Of a stretch of DNA of 35,829 nt, positions 14,669-23,280 are shown piece by piece. The stretch comes from CAZCVI01 sp964502145 (GTDB taxonomy: Bacteria > Acidobacteriota > Aminicenantia > UBA2199): positions 1-35,829 of the forward strand of contig CAZCVI010000075.1 of NCBI GenBank assembly GCA_964502145.1, in the 5' to 3' direction. How positions within the stretch are numbered: position 1 is the first letter of the stretch; each line of letters begins with the position of its first letter. Below the pieces are notes generated by a model, which did not search any database, had not been told where the DNA came from, and saw nothing but the letters and a program-made list of their open reading frames with translations. Position numbers and translations under genes: made by a program.

Positions 14669-17131
14669 CTATTTTAACTCATCAAATATGGTGGGATTGT
14701 GTTTTAATATTTCTGCTATTACATTTGCAGCCAAGCCCTTGACGTCGAAAAGCGATTTGGTTTCCAGGAGCATCTGTGGTGTTATGTTTTTTACATCGGT
14801 TAAATCAGCTCCATGCAAATTAGCAGCAAAAAGATTCGCACCTTCAAGGTTGGAACCGCTGAGACTGGCATCTTGCAGGTTTGCGTTCTGGAGATTTGCT
14901 TTGCAAAGGTTGACCCCCTCTAATATGGCGCTTTGAAGTTGAATTTCGTGGAGATCGGTTTCTTCAAGATTGACATCGGATAGATAGGTATCCTTGAAAT
15001 TAGCCCCTGTTAATTGACATTCTTGGAGATTCATATTCTGAAAACTGCAAGCACTGAAGTCTACTTGCAAGATAATAACATCCTTGAAATTAAGGGACTG
15101 AAAACTTGCCCCATGTAAATTTGCACCTGTAAAATCTGCGCCTGCAAATTGGACCTGATCAAAGGAGCTATCCTCAAAATTGGCACCTTTAAAATCTGCA
15201 TTACTTAGATCTGCCCCTTTAAACATAGCGCCATGGAATCGGCTTCTTTGAAAATTGGCTCCCCTTAGATTTGTTTCAGTGAAATGAGAACCATCAAATT
15301 CTGACTCTGAAAAACAACTATCTGTAAAATCGACTGTTTGAAGATCGGTAAAGCTTAGATTGCAACCCTTCCCTATTGCTTTTCGAAATGTGGTTTCTGT
15401 TAAATCTGCTCCTTGGAAGTTCGCACCACTAAGAATTGCCCCATCGAAGATTACTTTTTGGGATTTGCTTTCTGTGAGAATAGCCATTGTCAGGTCAGCA
15501 TTATTAAAATTGGCCTCGCGAAGATTGGCCCCCTGCAATTCCACCTTTTTCAAGTTGCTCTTCTGAAAATTGGCATTCCTGGTATCTGCCCAGCTAAGAT
15601 CAGCCTGTTCCAGGTTTACCATTTGAAGGTTAGCGGTTTGCAGGTTGGCGCCCAATAAATTGGTTTTTGATAAATTGGCATTTCTTAAATCAACCCCATA
15701 CAAATTGGCCACCTGCAAATCTGCTTCTTCAAAGTTTACTGCGGTTAGAAGAACGCCGCGAAAATCAACGCCTTTCATATCCGCTCCTTTTACAAAAGAT
15801 TCTTTTTTCATGTCGACAGCCCGATGAATGGTCCTCATGATCTTTATATCTTTGAATATTGAATGATCAAATTCAAAAAATCGCCAGCATTCTTTGAATC
15901 TGGAGTTGGAGACTAATAATTGGGCAATAAAACTGGTCATTCGTATTACATTATCAGGCTTTTCATGAGGATTGTCCGTGAAATATTTTACCACCAAGAA
16001 TTCCTGCATACTATAATGGGCAAAACGGTAATAGCCTCCTGAATTTCGATTAAGCAGTGAACGCCCCTTAACATCTTCTGGTTTAACATGCTGAAGGTCG
16101 GAGATTGAAGCGATCAATTTATTAAGGTCTTTTTCGATAATATCGTGAACGCCAGACATTGAAAGCCGGACTGCCAAAATTTCACAAATTTTAAAAAGCT
16201 CCTTCTTGAATACGTCGTTTTTGCTTTCTTCCCTGCTTAACCAGCATTCCAACAATGCATTGTAAACTTTGTATTCGGTATTTTTTTCTTGGAGCAACGG
16301 TGAACTCATCAGGCTCTCAATGCTTGCTAAAAGCATTGGCCTGTATTGCAATGTCCCCATTTGCTGGATTATCATATTGGCTTGTTTGATTTTCGCCCTG
16401 TTTTTAAAAATATCTTTTTGCCATGGGAACCGTTTTTTTAAATATTGATCTACTTTTTTATCGTTAAAATAGGCCAGATACCTGACTTGGCAGATATAAC
16501 CACATAATTCTATCTCCCCATTTCCTTGTAATGGCGATTTTTCTACTTCGGGGAAAAACTGAGTCCGACAGGTGACAATCACTTTAAAAAAATATTGGGT
16601 TTTTTTTAATATTTCCAATAATCTCTCTTTAACCCGTCCATAGGCTTTGGGGTCTTCTTCAAGCGCATCCAGCAATAATATGGTATTGCCTTTATCCATA
16701 TTTGCTTCAAAGGCATCTAAGTTTTCTCTTCCCAGAACTTTAAGGATAAAAAAAGGCTTTTTGGGGATCATAGCAGTTACCTGAAGCAGCTTAAGAATCA
16801 CCAGCAGGGAGGTTTTGCCTGACCCCGTATCGGATAATATGAACATATGATTGTTACCGGGTTGATTTCCAGGGTCTTTTTTCAGTAAAAATGATTTTAT
16901 TTCATCATAAATGGATGTACCTGTACAACCTGAGGTGTCGTCTTTAAAGTCGGCTGGATTAGTTATCAAACAATCGGGAGGTATGTAGTACTTTACTAGA
17001 TCAAGGGGATTGCCAATCATAATATCATTTAACTCTCTCAATTCATTATCGCGTTCTTTTTTTTTAGACCTGAGTTTTTTATATAGTTTTGAAATCCATG
17101 TGATCCCTAAACCAAAGGTTAGAAATTCCAT
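14669..17131 (-). CDS. NACHT-type STAND NTPase with a long pentapeptide-repeat domain
   Basis: This 820-residue protein has a short N-terminal hydrophobic/charged helix, then a NACHT-like NTPase: Walker A SDTGSGKTS (100-108), Walker B TILLLDALEED (150-160), sensor-like CRTQFFP (188-194) and the winged-helix motif FAHYSMQEFL (370-379). Residues 446-778 form more than sixty A(D/N)Lxx pentapeptide units, a right-handed quadrilateral helix. A short helical cap follows. The long regular repeat takes the place that HEAT or TPR sensors occupy in other STAND proteins. It starts 29 nt after the stop of the hybrid sensor gene with AGGTG upstream and no promoter between, so both are probably made from one transcript. 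Relatives with this design act in signalling or antiphage defence; that role here is inference. Confidence 0.88.
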   Translation of the reverse strand: MEFLTFGLGITWISKLYKKLRSKKKERDNELRELNDIMIGNPLDLVKYYIPPDCLITNPADFKDDTSGCTGTSIYDEIKSFLLKKDPGNQPGNNHMFILSDTGSGKTSLLVILKLLQVTAMIPKKPFFILKVLGRENLDAFEANMDKGNTILLLDALEEDPKAYGRVKERLLEILKKTQYFFKVIVTCRTQFFPEVEKSPLQGNGEIELCGYICQVRYLAYFNDKKVDQYLKKRFPWQKDIFKNRAKIKQANMIIQQMGTLQYRPMLLASIESLMSSPLLQEKNTEYKVYNALLECWLSREESKNDVFKKELFKICEILAVRLSMSGVHDIIEKDLNKLIASISDLQHVKPEDVKGRSLLNRNSGGYYRFAHYSMQEFLVVKYFTDNPHEKPDNVIRMTSFIAQLLVSNSRFKECWRFFEFDHSIFKDIKIMRTIHRAVDMKKESFVKGADMKGVDFRGVLLTAVNFEEADLQVANLYGVDLRNANLSKTNLLGANLQTANLQMVNLEQADLSWADTRNANFQKSNLKKVELQGANLREANFNNADLTMAILTESKSQKVIFDGAILSGANFQGADLTETTFRKAIGKGCNLSFTDLQTVDFTDSCFSESEFDGSHFTETNLRGANFQRSRFHGAMFKGADLSNADFKGANFEDSSFDQVQFAGADFTGANLHGASFQSLNFKDVIILQVDFSACSFQNMNLQECQLTGANFKDTYLSDVNLEETDLHEIQLQSAILEGVNLCKANLQNANLQDASLSGSNLEGANLFAANLHGADLTDVKNITPQMLLETKSLFDVKGLAANVIAEILKHNPTIFDELK

Positions 17132-17160
17132 CTGCCAATCACCTACTCATGGTCAATCAT

Positions 17161-20100
17161 CTATTTTTGCTCTGTCGAAGTCGACTGGGCAGCCTGATAT
17201 GAGGAGGGAGAAATGCCGAATTTTTCTTTAAAACATTTCGCAAAATAGGCGGAAGAGTTAAAGCCAACATCCATGGCCACATCCATCGTGTTGCCAAAAT
17301 TCTCCTCCAATAGCTGACGCCCTCGTTCCAAGCGATAAGACAAGATGAATTGATTGGGGTGTTCTCCCGTTAATGCCTTGATTTTTTTGAATAGCGTCGA
17401 ACGGCCCATGTTTAGTTGCTCGCATAATGTATCTACTCTAAAATCTGGATCGGACAAATTCTTGTCAATCAGTTCCCGCAACTTTTTAAGAAATAGGTCA
17501 TCAACAGAGGATACTTTTATCTTATCAGGAACCTTTAAAAATTGGAGCTGCAACGTTTTCTGCAATTCTCTGCGCAATTCAATCAGGTTTTTAATACGGG
17601 AAAGCAATATCTTTGAATTAAAAGGCTTGGTGATATAATCATCGGCATGGCTATCCAATCCTTTTACAACACTATCAACTGATGCCTTGGCGGTTAATAG
17701 GATGATCGGAATATGACTGGTAGCGATGTCTTTCTTGAGGGTCTCGCATAATTCATACCCATCGATTTCCGGCATCATGACGTCGCTGACTATCAAATCA
17801 GGAATGTGTTCTTTGGCCATAGTGAGACCGGAGGTGCCATCGGCGGCTTCAATAACGGTATAGTCGGGCTCAAGGGTGCCACGAATGAATTTCCTGACAT
17901 CTGGGTCATCGTCCACAATCAGGATCACATTCTTTTCTAAGCTATTGTTTTTGAGTTCAAAACTCTCTTCGATTCCTGTAGCATTATCGTATTCTCCACA
18001 TGCGTCGGAGTTATCCGTTTGGGGTTGTGCAATCTCCGAAGAGTCAGGGTGATAATCACCCATGGGCAATAGGATAATGAATTCAGTTCCTTTTCCTTCC
18101 TGGCTGTGAACATCTACTTTTCCCTGGTGCAAAGACACAATCTCCTTGACGAGTGATAGTCCAATTCCAGTGCCGTCGTAGCTCTGTTTTTTGTGATTCT
18201 CCACTTGAAAAAAGCGATCAAAAATTCGGCTTAATTGCTCGGTGGAAATACCGATACCGGTGTCGCTGACAGATATTTGCACATACCATTGGTTATCTTG
18301 AAATTGCGTCCTGGAAATTGAGATGGTAATAGAGCCCCCTTCGGGAGTAAACTTAATGGCATTTATTAAAAGATTGTTGAAAACCTCTTCCATCTTTTCG
18401 AAATCGAAATGAAGAGATATCTCTTCCTCGGTAGTCTGGAATTGCACATCCAATTTTTTCTGCACTGCCATCAATTGAAAAGACGAGGTCAAACCCTTTA
18501 GAAAAGGAACAATGTTTCGATATGCGCTTTGCAAGACCATCTTGCCGCTATCAAAGCGCGAGAGATCCAGTAATTGAGAGATCAGACGCAATAACCGCTT
18601 GGAATTGCGCAGGATCATGTTGAGATTTTCCTGATGTCTTTCCACCTTAATCTCGGCAAGCATCTGCTCGGTGGGGCCCATAATTAACATCAAGGGAGTA
18701 CGGAATTCATGGGAGATGTTGGCAAAGAACCTGGATTTAATTTGGTCCATCTCTTGCAATTTCTGGGCTTGTCTTTCCAATAGTTCATTTTTTTGATAGA
18801 CTTCTTTGGTCCGATCTTTGACCAATTGTTCCAGTCGATATTTCTCTGTCACCAATTTGCTGGAACGCCATTTGATTATCAGAAATATCGAGACCATCAG
18901 CAGCAGGAAGTATACAACAAACCCGATCCATGAGAGATACCAAGGGGGTAATATTTGAAAGGAAAAAACGGCTTCTTGGCTGATCTCCCCGTAGATATTT
19001 TTAGCTTGGACGCTGAAGGTATAACGTCCGGATTCGATATTGGTAAAATCGGTTTTACTTTTCAAATCCCATTCGGACCACTTCTCATCATTACCTTTCA
19101 GGAAATAACGGTATTTGGTGGCGGTCTCATCCTCAAAAAAGGGAGCGGCAAACTCAAAATGGAAATATTTTCTATCTTCATAGCGAAAAGTGTGAAGGTT
19201 GGGCTGTGTTCCTCTATCTGACATATCTGCATAACCATCGAAAATGAGTTTATCCTTGTTTGTTACTCTGCGAATCAGGACGGAGAAGGGCACGTCCCAT
19301 TTTTTCTTGATGGTCTTATCGTATCGGACCAAACCGTTAAAGCTTGCAAACCAGATGCAGTTCCCGTCTGGGTCGGGATAGATGGTGTTAACCTTGCAGT
19401 TTCCGTCTGGGTCGGGATAGATGGTGTTAACCTGGGAGGTTCTAAGTCTGAGAAAGGGTTTGGACGAAATGGTGTAGGATTTGTCCCGGTTGGGAATCGC
19501 ATGGTAGTTTCTGGATTGGGAATGGAACCAGATATGTTTGTTCTGGTCCTCCACAAGGCGAAAAACCGGTTTTGAATTGCCAGCGAATTCATTGCCCAGG
19601 GTCAAATCGGGAATAAATGTCTTGTTTTTCTCTTCAAAGCGGTACAATCCTTTTTGTGTGGCAAATAAAACGTGTCCGGCTACCCAGGCGACATAGATAT
19701 CCCCTTCGGGTACATCTTGGGAAAGATTAAATTTTCCAATCACGGGAGTTTTGAGGTCGGGAGAAAATTTAATCTGAAGAACTACACCATTCTTAGTGCC
19801 CAACCATAGGTTCCCTTTTTCATCCTCGGCAAAACTACGAATACTCTGGTTTATATTGGAAAACCGTTGTTCCTCTGTATACTGTCCGTTCTTTGCCGAT
19901 AAAACAGTTAAACCGGTGGATGTGCCACACCATATCCTACCCGGAGTGTGCCGGGAGGGCAACAGAAAAAACGATAAATCCTTGGAAATCTCGCGAAGGA
20001 TGTTTTGGTTATACTGAAAAACCCCGGCATCTGTGGCCACTAAAAGTGAATCCCCGGTAGATAACAAACTCCAACAAGCACTTGGTATATCGGGAATAGG

Positions 20101-21282
20101 ATTAAATTTTTGCTGGGAGTCAAGACGGAATAAGCCATTGGCGGTTCCCGCATAAAGATCATTGCCATGTTTGACTACGGAAAGAACTATTCCTTCCAGG
20201 TTAGAACGTGAATCATAGAGCGATAAAGGGGAGGTGTATTCTATTTTTGCAAGACCCTGGTTTAAACACAACCAGAGGTTTTCCTGCTTATCTTGGAAAA
20301 CGTATTTTATATTGTTATTTTCCAGTCCAGAGGATTGAGAGATGTTTTTTTTTATTCGCCCCTGGGGGTCCATGATGAACAACCCATCCGTGAGAGTAGC
20401 AAGAGCAAAATCACTGGAGGATAGACGGATACCGTGGGATATCCTTTTCTCTTTAAAAAATGGTTCTGCTTCGGTAGGGAAAGGTCTCAGTGTTTTTCCA
20501 TCGTACAGGTAAAATCCATTGGGGCGGGTTTTAATGAGCAGGGTTTGAGGGGTGGTTTTAGTATTATAAGGAATCAGCAGGTCTATTTTTTGATTTGCCA
20601 GTGTTTCACCGCCGGGTATGGCTTTAAGTGTACCCTTGACCACCTGCATGAGTGGTCTGCTGTTTTCCTTAATATAAAGTATCTCGCCACAGAGAAATGA
20701 AGCGTTGAAAGAACCAGGAAGAGTATGCATCTTTTTCTTGGTAGGTTCCCACCAAAAAAGAAACCTGGTGGTTCTGAAATAGATTCCATCCTGGGCAACA
20801 TGTGTTTTCCAGACATTGGAAAAATCTCTGACACTTTTATCCAGATAGGGAACCAGGGATTGAAATATTAACGTTCCATTGAGATCAGGGGTGAGATACC
20901 CAAATCTGTTTTCCCCACCGATATAAATAGTGCCGGATGGGGCGATGTCCAGTGAACGCACCGGAGCGTATTCAGGATAACCAATGATCCGCCAGGAGAG
21001 ACCGTCGAATTCCAAGACGCCGCCATTGTTGGCAACATAGATCATACCATTTTTAGCTTGGCTCATTCCCCAATTTTGTGGTTGATGATCGTATTCCTCG
21101 TAACTATAATTTTTGATAAATTGATAGCCCTCGGTCTGACCGTATACATTCAACGATGAACCGCAAAAGAGGCAGAAACATCCGAAGAGAAAAAGAAGCA
21201 TCAGAATGTGAGAGTGGAGGGGTTTTCTCATAACCAGCGAATTCTTCAAATTCTCTCTCTTTTCTGAGTATTTTATCTTCAT
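17161..21282 (-). CDS. Hybrid two-component sensor: propeller, histidine kinase, receiver and AraC domain in one chain
   Basis: Counted from the ATG at 21282 (1373 residues), a signal/anchor helix lies at about 25-47. A periplasmic part (about 60-700) follows with two-component-regulator propeller repeats (LWLCLNQGL, LWLGTKNGVV and similar), then a Y_Y_Y domain. A membrane helix is at about 782-807. The HisKA motif NISHEFRTP has H858, and an HATPase domain (NNLLINAIKF, DTGIGI) follows. The receiver has ILIVDDDP and phosphoacceptor D1167. A C-terminal AraC-type helix-turn-helix completes the chain (GFNSSAYFAKCFKEKFG). Such one-chain sensors usually detect glycans or other small molecules and activate adjacent genes. 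Its adjacent gene is a NACHT-pentapeptide NTPase rather than a catabolic set. ATG 21231 is an alternative start; a TTG at 21345 falls inside the -35 box. An in-frame 39-bp duplication lies at 19357-19434. Confidence 0.9.
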   Translation of the reverse strand: MKIKYSEKRENLKNSLVMRKPLHSHILMLLFLFGCFCLFCGSSLNVYGQTEGYQFIKNYSYEEYDHQPQNWGMSQAKNGMIYVANNGGVLEFDGLSWRIIGYPEYAPVRSLDIAPSGTIYIGGENRFGYLTPDLNGTLIFQSLVPYLDKSVRDFSNVWKTHVAQDGIYFRTTRFLFWWEPTKKKMHTLPGSFNASFLCGEILYIKENSRPLMQVVKGTLKAIPGGETLANQKIDLLIPYNTKTTPQTLLIKTRPNGFYLYDGKTLRPFPTEAEPFFKEKRISHGIRLSSSDFALATLTDGLFIMDPQGRIKKNISQSSGLENNNIKYVFQDKQENLWLCLNQGLAKIEYTSPLSLYDSRSNLEGIVLSVVKHGNDLYAGTANGLFRLDSQQKFNPIPDIPSACWSLLSTGDSLLVATDAGVFQYNQNILREISKDLSFFLLPSRHTPGRIWCGTSTGLTVLSAKNGQYTEEQRFSNINQSIRSFAEDEKGNLWLGTKNGVVLQIKFSPDLKTPVIGKFNLSQDVPEGDIYVAWVAGHVLFATQKGLYRFEEKNKTFIPDLTLGNEFAGNSKPVFRLVEDQNKHIWFHSQSRNYHAIPNRDKSYTISSKPFLRLRTSQVNTIYPDPDGNCKVNTIYPDPDGNCIWFASFNGLVRYDKTIKKKWDVPFSVLIRRVTNKDKLIFDGYADMSDRGTQPNLHTFRYEDRKYFHFEFAAPFFEDETATKYRYFLKGNDEKWSEWDLKSKTDFTNIESGRYTFSVQAKNIYGEISQEAVFSFQILPPWYLSWIGFVVYFLLLMVSIFLIIKWRSSKLVTEKYRLEQLVKDRTKEVYQKNELLERQAQKLQEMDQIKSRFFANISHEFRTPLMLIMGPTEQMLAEIKVERHQENLNMILRNSKRLLRLISQLLDLSRFDSGKMVLQSAYRNIVPFLKGLTSSFQLMAVQKKLDVQFQTTEEEISLHFDFEKMEEVFNNLLINAIKFTPEGGSITISISRTQFQDNQWYVQISVSDTGIGISTEQLSRIFDRFFQVENHKKQSYDGTGIGLSLVKEIVSLHQGKVDVHSQEGKGTEFIILLPMGDYHPDSSEIAQPQTDNSDACGEYDNATGIEESFELKNNSLEKNVILIVDDDPDVRKFIRGTLEPDYTVIEAADGTSGLTMAKEHIPDLIVSDVMMPEIDGYELCETLKKDIATSHIPIILLTAKASVDSVVKGLDSHADDYITKPFNSKILLSRIKNLIELRRELQKTLQLQFLKVPDKIKVSSVDDLFLKKLRELIDKNLSDPDFRVDTLCEQLNMGRSTLFKKIKALTGEHPNQFILSYRLERGRQLLEENFGNTMDVAMDVGFNSSAYFAKCFKEKFGISPSSYQAAQSTSTEQK
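19357..19434 (-). repeat. In-frame 39-bp tandem duplication in the sensor's propeller domain
   Basis: Two adjacent 39-bp copies differ by one internal base and at the boundary. They encode V-N-T-I-Y-P-D-P-D-G-N-C twice in a row, followed by IWFASF. This inserts 13 residues into a propeller blade without breaking the frame and looks recent. Confidence 0.9.
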
Positions 21283-21316
21283 TTTGTAGACCTGATGCTT
21301 TATTCCGTAATACTTA

Positions 21317-21345
21317 TTAATAACACATCTATTGAAAATAATCAA
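21317..21345 (-). promoter_or_regulatory. Promoter for the hybrid sensor-NACHT operon
   Basis: On the minus strand, -35 TTGATT (21340-21345), 17 bp, and -10 TATTAA (21317-21322). The start would be near 21310, upstream of the ATGs at 21282 and 21231; this rules out the TTG at 21345 as start codon if the promoter is used. Confidence 0.55.
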
Positions 21346-21442
21346 GAGAGGCTCTGGTTCTCTTTCCCTTTTTCATGGAAAAAATCTGATAAACGCATCC
21401 ATAGTATGTATAATGAATAGAACGAAAAATGGCGGGTACACG

Positions 21443-21491
21443 CTTCCCACTTCCAAGATAGGAACATGGGCCTATCCCTACGATCTTATCT
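21443..21491. repeat. Dispersed 49-bp hairpin repeat (ATAGG-CCTAT type), copy 2
   Basis: This is 41 of 49 bases identical with 14412-14460. The stem GATAGG / CCTATC surrounds an eight-base loop. It overlaps the 3' end of the AAA/PD-(D/E)XK gene and supplies that gene's last three codons and its TAG stop. It may act as the transcription end of that gene. Confidence 0.8.
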
Positions 21492-23031
21492 CCGTATGAA
21501 CATAGTCGGCGATATTTCTTTGTTCTTGGCTGAATCCGATCCCGATCAGGATGATTGTTTTCGATCTATCCAAGTACTGTTCATAATAGGCTTTATCATT
21601 GATTTGCTTCAGCGCTCTTGCCGCGCTATCCATCTTAAACTCTAAGATATATATATAATGGTCTGTCTCAATCACCATATCCATGCGGCCCCGATTGCTG
21701 AAATGTTCAGGGTGTACTTTCCCCATGGCCAGCTTCAAGACCAGATAAAACACCAAGTGATAATACTTTTCCACGTCTCCTGTCACCAAGGGATAAGGAA
21801 TCGCGGCCAGGAACGACTTCATTTTGTCAATAAAGCCGTTGATATCGTTTTTTTCCAGCGACTCTTTTAAGGCATCGGTAAGATTACCATAAATATTCTG
21901 TCCTGAGAACTCCTCGACTAGATAATAGAGGAGTCCTTCCTCAACCTCCCGGTTGGGATAGGAAAGGGTATTGATATCACCATCATTTTTTTGGATGGTC
22001 AAATAACCCGTTTGAAAAAGCAATAGGTTCAGATTGATATTGGAGATATCGAATTTATCAAAGAATTGTTTGGTCACTTCCAGTTCTTCCCAAGCTCTTA
22101 CATCAAAACCGGTTGCTCTTGCCAAACGGACAAGAAGAGTGGGGCTACCAGTGGAGAACCAGAAGGACTTAAATTCTTGGTAATAAAAAAAATGAACGAT
22201 TGAAATCGGATTATACACAAAGGTTTTACCATCCCAGGAATACCCGTAATATTTCTCTTGCAATTGTTTAAACCATTCTTCCCGCCCATAACCAGGAACC
22301 TTTTCCACGTTTTTTTGAACATAATCACCAATATACTCATGGAAATTTGCTTCTATTTCCTCGGTGGTATACCCCAGCAATGGCACGTAATCTTTATGAA
22401 AGGTGAGATCTACCAGATGATTGGGCAGAAGAGGATAGGACTGGCGGGTGTACCGGGTCACTCCGGTAATAAAAAGGAAATGGATATACTGGCTCTGGCT
22501 TTTGAGAACAGAAAAAAAACTTTCGAGGGCATTCCGATGCTCTTCCGCCTTTTTTACGTTTTCAATATATTCGGTAATTGGTTTATCGTATTCGTCAATA
22601 AGGATTACAATAGGCTTGTCTTTGGCCAATTTACGGATCAAGTCGTCGAATCTCTCGGAATTATTATCGCCATCACACTGGACCCCATGTTCATTGGCAA
22701 TTCGGTTCAGCGTATTGGCGAGAGATTTATCGATTCCAAGTTTATCGTGATAGACTCTCAGAAAATCAAGATGAAGCACGGTATACTTCTGCCACTGGAT
22801 ACGATCATATATCCAATACCCCTTGAAGAGTTCTCGGTTGCCCAGAAAAATCTCTTTTAACGTGGAAACCAACAAGGACTTCCCAAATCTCCGTGGACGT
22901 GACAAAAAGAATGCCCCGCCTTGAACCAACATTTTATGGATATATTGGGTTTTATCCACATAAATATAATTTTCGCTTATCAATCGCGGGAACTCGGAGA
23001 CACTGAGAGGCAACTTCTTCTTGTCTGTCAT
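21478..23031 (-). CDS. AAA-ATPase-like protein with C-terminal PD-(D/E)XK nuclease domain
   Basis: This 517-residue protein belongs to the family with an N-terminal AAA-ATPase-like domain and a C-terminal PD-(D/E)XK nuclease-like domain. The start LPLSVSEFPRLISENYIYVDKT is typical. The Walker A variant SRPRRFGKS lies at 44-52 and Walker B VILIDEYDKP at 142-151. The nuclease core GRMDMVIE...ILEFK at 448-466 has D451, E464 and K466 in place, so catalytic residues appear intact. These proteins occur in large paralogous families in anaerobes; their function is not settled, and links to mobile elements or defence are suggested. GGAG sits nine nt before the ATG and a good promoter is at 23082-23110. 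The last codons come from a dispersed repeat. Confidence 0.9.
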   Translation of the reverse strand: MTDKKKLPLSVSEFPRLISENYIYVDKTQYIHKMLVQGGAFFLSRPRRFGKSLLVSTLKEIFLGNRELFKGYWIYDRIQWQKYTVLHLDFLRVYHDKLGIDKSLANTLNRIANEHGVQCDGDNNSERFDDLIRKLAKDKPIVILIDEYDKPITEYIENVKKAEEHRNALESFFSVLKSQSQYIHFLFITGVTRYTRQSYPLLPNHLVDLTFHKDYVPLLGYTTEEIEANFHEYIGDYVQKNVEKVPGYGREEWFKQLQEKYYGYSWDGKTFVYNPISIVHFFYYQEFKSFWFSTGSPTLLVRLARATGFDVRAWEELEVTKQFFDKFDISNINLNLLLFQTGYLTIQKNDGDINTLSYPNREVEEGLLYYLVEEFSGQNIYGNLTDALKESLEKNDINGFIDKMKSFLAAIPYPLVTGDVEKYYHLVFYLVLKLAMGKVHPEHFSNRGRMDMVIETDHYIYILEFKMDSAARALKQINDKAYYEQYLDRSKTIILIGIGFSQEQRNIADYVHTEIRS

Positions 23032-23081
23032 ATGCTGTCACTCCAATACCGGGAACCATTACCAGTCCACCAGTATCATTA

Positions 23082-23110
23082 AAGATACCACTCCTATGTA
23101 AAAAAGTCAA
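23082..23110 (-). promoter_or_regulatory. Promoter for the AAA/PD-(D/E)XK gene
   Basis: On the minus strand, -35 TTGACT (23105-23110), 17 bp, and -10 TATCTT (23082-23087); start near 23075. Confidence 0.65.
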
Positions 23111-23119
23111 CCGGATTTG

Positions 23120-23141
23120 CCCCTCTAAATCGACCGCCAAT
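23120..23141. repeat. Remnant end of the palindromic intergenic element
   Basis: CCCCTCTAAATCGACCGCCA resembles the inverse of the right end of the element at 12131-12150 (CCCCTCCTGAATCCACCGCC). No opposite end or nonamer array is present, so it looks like a decayed half. Confidence 0.4.
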
Positions 23142-23226
23142 TGGAATTATGTGATAAACAAAAATATTCCCCTTCCTCCCATTTGCTTTTACGATACTCT
23201 CAAAAAACTGGGGATGAATAACAATT

Positions 23227-23258
23227 GCAACAGGCCAAGCCGAAGCCTGGCCTGTTGC
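23227..23258 (-). terminator. Strong hairpin ending the hydrogenase operon
   Basis: GCAACAGGCC (23227-23236) pairs exactly with GGCCTGTTGC (23249-23258), and inner bases extend the stem around GAA. It lies 23 bp beyond the hydA stop. The following minus-strand bases AATTGTTATT are only weakly T-rich. Confidence 0.7.
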
Positions 23259-23280
23259 GTTTATTCAAACTAATTTAAAC

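Noticed and set aside
21283..21345. TTG at 21345 as start of the hybrid sensor
   Set aside because: The TTG is the first part of a good -35 box whose -10 lies downstream, and it would place 21 extra residues before a normal signal sequence.
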